A stretch of DNA of 12,896 bases, taken from CALCMJ01 sp964475415 (GTDB lineage: Bacteria > Bacteroidota > Bacteroidia > Chitinophagales > Saprospiraceae). Below, one piece after another: positions 6,164 through 12,896 of this stretch. Position 1 is the first letter of the stretch; every line of letters starts with the position of its first letter. Position numbers and translations under genes: made by a program. The notes below the pieces were generated by a model. It had not been told where the DNA came from. It saw nothing but the letters and a program-made list of their open reading frames with translations, and did no database searches. The stretch is from positions 1 to 12,896 of the forward strand of contig CAYYWZ010000091.1 of the NCBI GenBank assembly GCA_964475415.1, written 5' to 3'.

Positions 6164-8071
6164 ATGAGTGAGGTAAAGTATACGGAAGATAATATTAGGT
6201 CCTTGGATTGGAAAGAACATATAAGGCTAAGGCCAGGTATGTATATCGGGAAGTTAGGAGATGGATCATCAGCGGACGATGGTATATATATATTGCTCAA
6301 GGAAATCATAGACAACTCTATAGATGAGTATGTTATGGGCTATGGTAAGCAGATCAAGTTGTCTATCGATGATGGAAAGGTATCTATAAGAGATTTTGGT
6401 AGAGGGATTCCCCTAGGTAAGGTTGTAGACTGTGTGTCTAAGATAAATACTGGTGGAAAATACGACTCTAAAGCTTTCAAGAAATCTGTAGGACTAAACG
6501 GTGTAGGTACCAAAGCAGTAAATGCCTTATCTGATCACTTTAAGGTACTGGCGATAAGAGATGGAAAAAGTAAGACTGCTGAATTCGAACGTGGTGAGCT
6601 GGTTAAGAATGGAAAGATTGTAAAAAGTGCCGAACCTAATGGAACATTGATGGAATTTATTCCGGATAGATCCATCTTTAAGAATTATAAGTATAGAGCT
6701 GAGTATATTGAGAATCAGTTATGGAACTATGCTTACCTTAATGCTGGTCTCAAGTTAAATTTTAACGGCAAAGTTCTTTATTCTAAAAATGGTCTTAGAG
6801 ATCTACTAGAGAGAAAAACTAATCCTGAAACTCTAAGATATCCTATCATACATCTAAAGGGAGATGACATAGAGATGGCCTTGACCCACGGTTCGCAATA
6901 TGGAGAAGAATATTATTCTTTTGTCAATGGTCAGAATACTACCCAAGGAGGGACACACTTAGCTGCCTTTAGAGAGGCTATTGTAAAAACCATACGTGAT
7001 CACTATGGTAAAAACTTTGATACCAAGGATATACAGACTGCAATTATTGGTGCTGTCAGTGTAAGGGTAGAAGAACCTGTCTTCGAGTCACAGACCAAAA
7101 CAAAGTTAGGCTCTCTAAGTATAGGACCTAAAGGACCTACAGTAAGAACTTTCATCATAGACTTTGTCAAGCAACATCTAGATAATTTTTTACACAAGAA
7201 TAAAGATGTTGCAGAGTCTATTCTAAAGAGGATACAACAATCAGAACGAGAGCGAAAAGAAATAGCGGGTATAAAAAAACTCGCAAATCAGCGAGCCAGG
7301 AAAGCCAATATACATAACAAAAAACTCAGAGACTGTAGAGTGCACTTCAATGATAAGAAGGGAGACCAAGAGAACATCCTTAGTACGATGGTTTTTATAA
7401 CGGAGGGAGATTCAGCTAGTGGATCTATCACCAAAGCGAGGAATGTAACGACGCAAGCCGTCTTTTCGCTGAGGGGAAAACCGCTAAACTGTTTCGGGCT
7501 GAGTAAGAAAATTGTATACGAAAATGAGGAGCTTAACCTTTTGCAACACGCACTTAACATAGAAGATGGCTTAGAGGGCTTAAGGTTTAATAATGTGATT
7601 ATTGCAACGGATGCCGATGTCGATGGTATGCACATTAGACTATTGTTACTTACCTTCTTCTTGCAGTTTTTTCCTGATCTTGTAAAAGCAGGACATCTAT
7701 ATATTCTGGAGACACCTCTGTTTAGAGTTAGAGATAAAAAGAAGACCTTTTATTGTTATACGCCGCAGGAGAAAAAGGATGCAATTGCTGCTCTCAGAGG
7801 AAAAGCCGAGATCACTCGGTTTAAAGGATTAGGAGAAATCTCTCCAGATGAGTTCGGCGACTTTATAGGCTCTGATATAAAATTAGAGCCAGTGCTAATG
7901 AGTGATAATACCAATATAGAAAGTATCCTTGGCTATTATATGGGTAAGAATTCTCCTACTCGACAAGAGTTTATTATTGACAATCTGAAAGTAGAGATAG
8001 ATGAAATAGACGAAGATGAGATTGTAGATCTTTCAGAAGAAGAAACATTAGTCGAAGAAAAAGTAGGCTAA
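6164..8071 (+). CDS. parE: DNA topoisomerase IV subunit B (ParE-type, type IIA)
   Basis: This is the ATPase/TOPRIM subunit of a type IIA topoisomerase, which with ParC decatenates and relaxes chromosomes. The GHKL ATPase domain shows Glu47 (general base) and Asn51 in KEIIDNSIDE, Asp77 in RDFGRGIP, the GVGTK lid (113-117), and QTKTKLG (310-316) carrying the phosphate-binding lysine Lys312. The TOPRIM domain shows EGDSA (414-418, Glu414) and DADVD (483-487), followed by FKGLGE. Residues 605-635 are an acidic tail. The 635-residue length lacks the GyrB-specific insert and fits the ParE of Bacteroidota; together with SLRGKPLN, the N-terminal SLDWKEHIRLRPGMYIG favours ParE over GyrB. The ATG at 6164 is natural, since this conserved block follows within a few residues. 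No parC is adjacent; the next gene is lon, 236 bases away. Confidence 0.92.
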   Translation: MSEVKYTEDNIRSLDWKEHIRLRPGMYIGKLGDGSSADDGIYILLKEIIDNSIDEYVMGYGKQIKLSIDDGKVSIRDFGRGIPLGKVVDCVSKINTGGKYDSKAFKKSVGLNGVGTKAVNALSDHFKVLAIRDGKSKTAEFERGELVKNGKIVKSAEPNGTLMEFIPDRSIFKNYKYRAEYIENQLWNYAYLNAGLKLNFNGKVLYSKNGLRDLLERKTNPETLRYPIIHLKGDDIEMALTHGSQYGEEYYSFVNGQNTTQGGTHLAAFREAIVKTIRDHYGKNFDTKDIQTAIIGAVSVRVEEPVFESQTKTKLGSLSIGPKGPTVRTFIIDFVKQHLDNFLHKNKDVAESILKRIQQSERERKEIAGIKKLANQRARKANIHNKKLRDCRVHFNDKKGDQENILSTMVFITEGDSASGSITKARNVTTQAVFSLRGKPLNCFGLSKKIVYENEELNLLQHALNIEDGLEGLRFNNVIIATDADVDGMHIRLLLLTFFLQFFPDLVKAGHLYILETPLFRVRDKKKTFYCYTPQEKKDAIAALRGKAEITRFKGLGEISPDEFGDFIGSDIKLEPVLMSDNTNIESILGYYMGKNSPTRQEFIIDNLKVEIDEIDEDEIVDLSEEETLVEEKVG

Positions 8072-8141
8072 GAGCTTGTTTAGAATTTAGTTGATAATCA
8101 TCATCACATTTTCTTTTATGTCAAATAAATAGGGAGCAGAA

Positions 8142-8163
8142 AAGTAAACTAACTTTTTTACTT
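8142..8163 (+). terminator. Weak hairpin downstream of parE
   Basis: AAGTAAA (8142-8148) pairs perfectly with TTTACTT (8157-8163) around an eight-base loop, about 70 bases after the parE stop. The stem is AT-rich and is not followed by a clear T run, so terminator function is doubtful. It is the only candidate stem I see between parE and the lon leader. Confidence 0.2.
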
Positions 8164-8246
8164 CCTGACTTTATGGCGCAATCTCATATACATTTACTAG
8201 TGAATTTAGCACATTGGCCTTTCATTTCCTGATGGTACAATACTTG

Positions 8247-8295
8247 CCTTATAAGGTACTAATAAAAATTAATAAATAAATATGCCAATCTGGCA
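8247..8295. promoter_or_regulatory. Two palindromes in the lon leader
   Basis: A perfect ten-base palindrome, CCTTATAAGG, lies at 8247-8256. A second dyad, TGCCA-ATC-TGGCA, occupies 8283-8295 and ends 12 bases before the lon ATG. A sigma70-like pair TTGGCC (8214-8219) and TACAAT (8236-8241), spaced by 16 bases, sits just upstream. However, Bacteroidota primary sigma factors usually read a different consensus. The dyads could be operator sites or RNA hairpins controlling lon. I do not see a CIRCE element. Confidence 0.22.
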
Positions 8296-8307
8296 AACAG
8301 AAAAGAT

Positions 8308-10707
8308 ATGTTCGAATCATTAAATATACTCGTAGAAGGGAGAGGCGACGGAGAATTTGTGCCCATGTTTACAATCGCAGATGAGACAGAAAATAACGAA
8401 AAAATAGATATCCCATCTAAACTTCCTGTCCTAGCACTTAAGAATACGGTATTATATCCAGGCATTGTTATTCCCATAACGATAGGAAGAGTAAAAAGCA
8501 TTAATGCCATAAAAAAAGCTTTCAAGAATGATAAATTGATGGCTGTTTTTTCTCAGAAAGATCTAAAGAATGAAGAGCCTACTTACGCTGATCTATACAA
8601 GGTAGGAACGGTAGCCAAGATTATCAAATTCCTAAAAATGCCAGATGGTAATACTACAGCTATTTTGCAAGGAAGAGTGAAGTGCCAGTTGAATTCACTC
8701 TATGAGGTAGATGAGTTGTTAGAAGGGGAGATAGAGGTGCTAACCGAAGTAAATCCAGAAAATGATGTGGAGTTTGATGCAACCATATCATCTATAAGAG
8801 ATATAGCTAGAAAGATAATCGAACTATCTCCTAATATTCCTTCGGAGGCAGTAATGATGCTTGAAAATATTAAGAGTAATGCCTTTCTCATGAATTTTAT
8901 TGCTTCTAATCTAAATATAGATGTTGCAAAAAAAATAGAGATTATAAAAGAATTAGATCCTAAGGCTAGAGCTAAGCAGATACATGCACTTGTGGATAAA
9001 GAGTTGCAATTATTAGAGGTAAAAAGTCAGATAGAATCTAAGGTAAGAGGAGACCTAGAAAGGCAGCAAAGAGATTATTTTCTAAACCAACAACTTAAGA
9101 CTATACAAGAGGAACTAGGCCAGAATCCTCAACAAGCAGAATTAGTAGAGCTAGAGAAAAGGGCAAAGAAGAAACAATGGCCAGAAAGAGCAGAGAAGCA
9201 TTTTCAGAAAGAACTCAATAAAGCAAAAAGAATAAATCCTCAAGTAGCAGAATATTCGGTTACGCTTAATTATCTGGAATTGATGTTGGATCTTCCTTGG
9301 GATACGTACACTACAGATAATTTTGATCTAGAAAAAGTTAAGGAGGTTCTGGACAAAGATCATTTCGGATTAGATGATGTCAAAGAAAGAATATTAGAAC
9401 ACCTAGCGGTGCTCAAACTTAAAGGAGATATGAAAGCTCCTATCATATGTCTTGTAGGACCTCCAGGAGTTGGAAAAACTAGTCTTGGTAAATCTGTTGC
9501 ATCAGCCTTGGATAGGAAATTTGTGCGGATGTCCTTAGGAGGATTACATGATGAGAGCGAGATACGTGGACATAGAAAGACTTATATCGGTGCGATGCCA
9601 GGTAGGATTATTCAAGCATTAAAAAAATCTAAATCTTCAAACCCAGTTTTTATTCTTGACGAAATAGATAAGATAGGAAAAGACTTTAGAGGAGATCCTT
9701 CATCAGCATTGTTAGAGGTGTTAGATCCAGAACAGAATACAAGTTTTCACGATAACTACCTAGAACTAGAATACGATCTATCTAAAACACTATTCATAGC
9801 TACGGCTAATTCTCTGAGTACTATACAGCCAGCTCTGCTAGATAGAATGGAGATAATAGAAATTAGCGGTTACTCTAATGAGGAGAAACAGGAGATTGCT
9901 AAGCGACACTTAGTTCCTAAGCAAAGAGTTGCACACGGACTAAAAGCTAAAGACCTAAAATTTTCTAGTAAAGCACTTATGCATCTTATATCAGATTACA
10001 CAAGGGAGTCTGGTGTGCGTTCCCTAGATAGAACAATAGGAAGTGTGATGAGAAATATCGCAAAGAAAGTAGCCATGAAAAAGGATTATAAGAAATCCTT
10101 AGATCCTGCAGAAATAATCGATATCCTAGGACCTGCTAAGTTCTCTCGAGATAAGTATATTAAGTCTGCAGTTCCAGGAGTAGCGGTGGGTCTTGCATGG
10201 ACTAGAGTAGGAGGAGATATACTATTTATAGAATCTAGTTTGAGTAAAGGGAAAGGTAAATTAACACTTACTGGGAACTTAGGAGATGTGATGAAAGAAT
10301 CAGCTTCTACAGCGCTCAGTTATCTCAAAGCCCATAGTGGTGCGTTAGGAATAGATGATAATATTTTTTCTGAGAAAGATATACATATACATGTTCCACA
10401 GGGCGCAATTCCTAAGGACGGACCTAGTGCGGGTATAACAATGTTGTCAGCATTGACTTCAGCTTTTATGGGTAAGAAACTAAAGCCTTTCTTGGCTATG
10501 ACTGGTGAAATAACCCTGAGAGGAAAGGTGTTGCCAGTAGGAGGCATTAAAGAAAAAGTACTAGCGGCCAAAAGAAGTGGTATTAAAGAAATTATTCTTT
10601 GTTCAGAGAATAAAAAGGATATTTCAAAAATCAACGAAGCCTATTTAAAGAATATAAACTTTATCTATGTAAATACTATGGAAGAAGTTTTAGAATATGT
10701 TTTGTAA
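8308..10707 (+). CDS. lon: ATP-dependent Lon protease
   Basis: Lon is the cytosolic AAA+ serine protease that degrades misfolded and selected regulatory proteins. The 799-residue sequence contains the full bacterial LonA architecture. It has the N-terminal substrate-binding domain beginning at LPVLALKNTVLYPG (39-52), a coiled-coil region (about 235-305, with RDYFLNQQLKTIQEELG), and the AAA+ module with Walker A GPPGVGKT (384-391) and Walker B VFILDE (447-452). The C-terminal protease has catalytic Ser707 in KDGPSAG and Lys750 in GGIKEKV, separated by 43 residues as in E. coli Lon. Nothing is missing. The ATG at 8308 begins MFESLNIL, similar to the start I recall in other Bacteroidota Lon proteins. 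It has its own 236-base upstream region after parE with palindromes, which suggests independent regulation. Heat induction is likely from family knowledge only. Confidence 0.96.
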   Translation: MFESLNILVEGRGDGEFVPMFTIADETENNEKIDIPSKLPVLALKNTVLYPGIVIPITIGRVKSINAIKKAFKNDKLMAVFSQKDLKNEEPTYADLYKVGTVAKIIKFLKMPDGNTTAILQGRVKCQLNSLYEVDELLEGEIEVLTEVNPENDVEFDATISSIRDIARKIIELSPNIPSEAVMMLENIKSNAFLMNFIASNLNIDVAKKIEIIKELDPKARAKQIHALVDKELQLLEVKSQIESKVRGDLERQQRDYFLNQQLKTIQEELGQNPQQAELVELEKRAKKKQWPERAEKHFQKELNKAKRINPQVAEYSVTLNYLELMLDLPWDTYTTDNFDLEKVKEVLDKDHFGLDDVKERILEHLAVLKLKGDMKAPIICLVGPPGVGKTSLGKSVASALDRKFVRMSLGGLHDESEIRGHRKTYIGAMPGRIIQALKKSKSSNPVFILDEIDKIGKDFRGDPSSALLEVLDPEQNTSFHDNYLELEYDLSKTLFIATANSLSTIQPALLDRMEIIEISGYSNEEKQEIAKRHLVPKQRVAHGLKAKDLKFSSKALMHLISDYTRESGVRSLDRTIGSVMRNIAKKVAMKKDYKKSLDPAEIIDILGPAKFSRDKYIKSAVPGVAVGLAWTRVGGDILFIESSLSKGKGKLTLTGNLGDVMKESASTALSYLKAHSGALGIDDNIFSEKDIHIHVPQGAIPKDGPSAGITMLSALTSAFMGKKLKPFLAMTGEITLRGKVLPVGGIKEKVLAAKRSGIKEIILCSENKKDISKINEAYLKNINFIYVNTMEEVLEYVL

Positions 10708-10802
10708 TATATAACTTAGTTAAGGAGAGGTTAAATGTATAGATATATTGATTTACAACTTTTTTCTTTTCGTTCATTAGCATAACATAGTTAGTTAATA
10801 CA

Positions 10803-11465
10803 GTGAGTAGAATATATACCATACTAGTTTTTTTTCTTTTTTCCATAGTCTCTTATGGTCAGGAAAAAAATATAGATAGCACAAAAGTTTATATCCAATT
10901 TTCTGGTAAAGTGGTGACAGAAGATGTTGGAGGAGAAGTTGTGGCCTTACCTTACGTATCCATAGGGATTTTGGGCACTTCACGAGGTACTTATTCTGAA
11001 GTAGATGGTTTTTTCAGTATGGTAGCTGCACAAGGAGATACCATAAGATTTACTAGAGTGGGTTATGCTGATGCAACCATTGCGGTTCCAGATACTTTAG
11101 GATCATTATATTACTCGTGGATTCAGATTATGAGTCAGGATAGCGTGCTTCTTCCAGAAGCTGTAATATATCCATGGCCAGATAGAGATTTTTACAAAAT
11201 AGAATTCTTAGCATTAGATATATCTGATGAACTAAGATCCAATGCTAGAGAAAACATTGCTGAAAAGGTAATGAAAGAACTTCGGTATTCAGTTCCGGCA
11301 GATGGCACAGAAGCTTATAATTATGAATTTAAGAAACGGATAAACGAATATAAATACGAGGGGCAATACAAACCTCAGAATATATTTAGCCCCATTGCCT
11401 GGGCCCAGTTTATAAAAGCTTGGAAACGCGGAGACTTCAAAAAGAAAAAGAAAGACGATAACTAG
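10803..11465 (+). CDS. Exported CarboxypepD_reg-like domain protein
   Basis: The 220-residue product has a Sec signal peptide (residues 4-18, likely cleavage before Gln20). Residues about 32-110 form one carboxypeptidase-regulatory-like beta-sandwich: ISGK-type first strand (IQFSGKVV), LPYVSIGILGTSRGTYSEVDGFFSM, then GDTIRFTRVGYA. In Bacteroidota such a domain forms the N-terminus of many TonB-dependent receptors, but here no plug or barrel follows. After it comes LLPEAVIYPWPDRDFYKIEFLALD, a helical segment, and a very basic tail (FKKKKKDDN). Free-standing proteins of this form are common in the phylum and uncharacterised; an envelope or cell-surface location is likely. The start is GTG at 10803, chosen because it begins the signal peptide. 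It lies 95 bases after lon and 57 bases before metF, with no clear terminator or promoter visible in either gap. Confidence 0.75.
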   Translation: MSRIYTILVFFLFSIVSYGQEKNIDSTKVYIQFSGKVVTEDVGGEVVALPYVSIGILGTSRGTYSEVDGFFSMVAAQGDTIRFTRVGYADATIAVPDTLGSLYYSWIQIMSQDSVLLPEAVIYPWPDRDFYKIEFLALDISDELRSNARENIAEKVMKELRYSVPADGTEAYNYEFKKRINEYKYEGQYKPQNIFSPIAWAQFIKAWKRGDFKKKKKDDN

Positions 11466-11522
11466 TAATAATTACTTATATCTATTACTATCTTTAGACT
11501 CTAATAAAAGAACTCATCAAAC

Positions 11523-12479
11523 ATGAAGGTTATAGATTACATCAAGGAGGCTAAAGATACGTTAGTTTCTTTTGAGATTTTGCCACCGCTCAAGGGCGGA
11601 AGTATGCAAGATATTTTCAAAACCTTAGATCCTTTGATGGATTACAAACCTCCTTTTGTAGATGTAACTTATCATCGTGAGGAGTTCATATACAACGTTA
11701 GACCAAGTGGGTATTACGAAAAAATTGCTATCCGAAAAAGACCTGGTACAGTAGGTATATGTGCTTCTATAATGCATAGGTATTCTGTAGAAGCTGTGCC
11801 ACATCTTATCTGTGGAGGTTTTTCTAAAGATGAGACAGAGAACGCATTGATTGATCTTAATTTTTTAGGAATCAAAAATGTACTTGCTCTTAGAGGAGAT
11901 GCGAGAAAATTTGAAGGAAAGTTTATTCCAGAAAAGGATGGACATCACTATGCTGTAGATCTTGTAAAGCAAGTAGATGGAATGAACAAAGGAGTCTATA
12001 TGGATCCTAATATTGAGAATGGATTCAAAATGGATTTTTGTATAGGGGTTGCAGGATATCCTGAGAAACATTTCGAAGCTCCTAATTTAGAAACGGATCT
12101 AAGATATACTAAACAGAAAATAGAAGCTGGAGCAAGTTATATAGTTACACAGATGTTTTTTGATAATGACTATTATTTCAAATATGTAGACGCATGTAGA
12201 GCGGAAGGTATTGATGTTCCCATCATTCCAGGTCTTAAGCCCCTAACTAGAGGATATCAAATTAATTCTCTACCAAGAAATTTCTTTATCAATATGCCGG
12301 ATACGCTTATCAAAGAAGTCCAGAAATTAGATGGAGACTCCAAGAAAATAAAGCAACTTGGAATAGAATGGTGCATAGAGCAATCTAAACAATTAAAAGC
12401 TGGGGGGGTTCCAGTACTCCACTATTACACAATGGGAGATGGCTTAGCTACAAAGAAAATAATAGATGGTGTTTTGTGA
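11523..12479 (+). CDS. metF: 5,10-methylenetetrahydrofolate reductase MetF
   Basis: MetF is a flavoenzyme that reduces 5,10-methylenetetrahydrofolate to 5-methyltetrahydrofolate, the methyl donor for methionine synthesis. The 318-residue TIM barrel shows the catalytic glutamate Glu18 in SFEILPP, the VDVTY strand (46-50), Asp126 in NVLALRGD, CIGVAGYPEKH (173-183), VTQMFFD (208-214) and PIIPGLKPL. Between LRGD and AGYPEKH there is an extended segment (GHHYAVDLVKQVDGMNKG) that I recall from Bacteroidota enzymes. The ATG at 11523 fits the usual N-terminus, with SFE at about residue 16. Its TGA overlaps the GTG start of the following gene by four bases (GTGA), so the two are probably translationally coupled even though their functions look unrelated. 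Confidence 0.95.
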   Translation: MKVIDYIKEAKDTLVSFEILPPLKGGSMQDIFKTLDPLMDYKPPFVDVTYHREEFIYNVRPSGYYEKIAIRKRPGTVGICASIMHRYSVEAVPHLICGGFSKDETENALIDLNFLGIKNVLALRGDARKFEGKFIPEKDGHHYAVDLVKQVDGMNKGVYMDPNIENGFKMDFCIGVAGYPEKHFEAPNLETDLRYTKQKIEAGASYIVTQMFFDNDYYFKYVDACRAEGIDVPIIPGLKPLTRGYQINSLPRNFFINMPDTLIKEVQKLDGDSKKIKQLGIEWCIEQSKQLKAGGVPVLHYYTMGDGLATKKIIDGVL

Positions 12480-12896
12480 TTACCCGTAAGTTCATATTAC
12501 TGTTCAAATTTCTTGTTGGATTAGTCTTTTTGTTATTCTTGCTCTTATCAATAATGGTATTTTTACTTTCACGAAATGCTGAGTATTCAGGTCAGCATAA
12601 ACCGGTAGAAGGACCTACTGTAAGCTTTATCTTAATAGATGGCTTACTCAATTCTGCTTTTGTGTCTATGCTTCAGGAAAAGCAGTTGCCAGTTATAGAG
12701 CAACTTATCGAGGACGGTATATATGTGAAAGAAGGAATCAGTAGTTTCCCCACAATGACGGGTTATGCATTTTTTCCTTTTGTTACAGGAATGGATGCAA
12801 CAAATAGTGATATCTATGGTCTAAGATGGTTTGATAGAAATAGATCCTCAGGTAATTTGAGAAATTATGTTGGAAGAACCAATGTGGCAATGAATG
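12476..12896 (+). CDS. Membrane-anchored alkaline phosphatase superfamily / phosphodiesterase protein, 5' part only
   Basis: An open frame runs from a GTG at 12476 to the right edge (140 codons seen), so the gene is truncated by the window. It begins with a basic stretch and one long transmembrane segment (about residues 6-31), then an exported domain. FILIDGL (51-57) offers Asp55 as a metal ligand. SSFPTMTGYAFFPFVTGMDA (89-108) resembles the FPTxT nucleophile loop of type I phosphodiesterases and nucleotide pyrophosphatases, with Thr95 the likely nucleophile. The usual Pro-Asn after the nucleophile is replaced by Gly-Tyr, so it may belong to a divergent branch. The superfamily includes sulfatases, phosphoglycerol transferases and autotaxin-like enzymes; the missing C-terminal metal ligands would decide. 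The GTG overlaps the metF stop by four bases. An in-frame ATG at 12554 would cut off most of the membrane segment, so GTG is preferred. Confidence 0.72.
   Translation, partial: MITRKFILLFKFLVGLVFLLFLLLSIMVFLLSRNAEYSGQHKPVEGPTVSFILIDGLLNSAFVSMLQEKQLPVIEQLIEDGIYVKEGISSFPTMTGYAFFPFVTGMDATNSDIYGLRWFDRNRSSGNLRNYVGRTNVAMN

Noticed and set aside
7003..7635. Minus-strand open frames inside parE, and similar ones inside coaBC, lon and metF
   Set aside because: They lie wholly within well-supported genes on the opposite strand and have no recognisable protein features.
11464..11476. AT-only-like palindrome AGTAATAATTACT between two genes
   Set aside because: Very AT-rich and short, no T run, and overlapping the stop of the upstream gene; expected by chance in this composition.
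1..12896. tRNA, rRNA, CRISPR array, insertion sequence or phage genes
   Set aside because: No tRNA T-loop context, no regularly spaced repeats, no transposase or integrase-like reading frame was seen on either strand.

Overview
The window looks like an ordinary chromosomal segment of a member of the Bacteroidota. The evidence is the Bacteroidota-type gene string bamD, omega-like RNA polymerase subunit, coaBC, DUF4835; Bacteroidota-style ParE, Lon and MetF sequences; CarboxypepD_reg-like and CxxxxCH lipoprotein families; low GC content (roughly 38-40% by eye); almost no Shine-Dalgarno sequences; and TAnnTTTG-like promoter elements. A Saprospiria- or Flavobacteriia-like host is plausible, but the class cannot be fixed from this sequence alone.

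Layout. Positions 1-382 hold no convincing gene. Positions 110-302 contain a nested set of perfect complementary segments that could fold into a branched RNA. Positions 383-4234 (+) form a tightly packed five-gene cluster with gaps from an 8-base overlap to 24 bases: BamD outer-membrane assembly lipoprotein, omega-like RNA polymerase subunit, bifunctional CoaBC (coenzyme A synthesis), DUF4835 exported protein, PurN (purine synthesis). Positions 4311-4685 (+) encode a small lipoprotein with a single CxxxxCH c-type haem motif, preceded by the best promoter match in the window. It converges with a two-gene minus-strand unit (6002 to 4707): a phytanoyl-CoA dioxygenase-type Fe(II)/2-oxoglutarate enzyme and a small zinc-ribbon membrane protein. 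From 6164 everything is on the plus strand: ParE (topoisomerase IV subunit B), Lon protease, an exported CarboxypepD_reg-like protein, MetF, and the start of a membrane-anchored phosphodiesterase/alkaline-phosphatase-superfamily protein that runs off the right edge and overlaps metF by four bases.

How the genes fit together. Most are housekeeping: envelope assembly, transcription, cofactor and nucleotide synthesis, one-carbon metabolism, DNA topology and protein quality control. I see no phage, transposon, CRISPR array, toxin-antitoxin pair or obvious defence system. The points most worth checking are the possible structured RNA upstream of bamD, two substitutions at active-site positions in CoaBC (Asn to Asp and Cys to Ser), the unexplained dioxygenase/zinc-ribbon pair, palindromes and an overlapping mini-ORF just upstream of lon, and an unexpectedly high density of the tetranucleotide CTAG.
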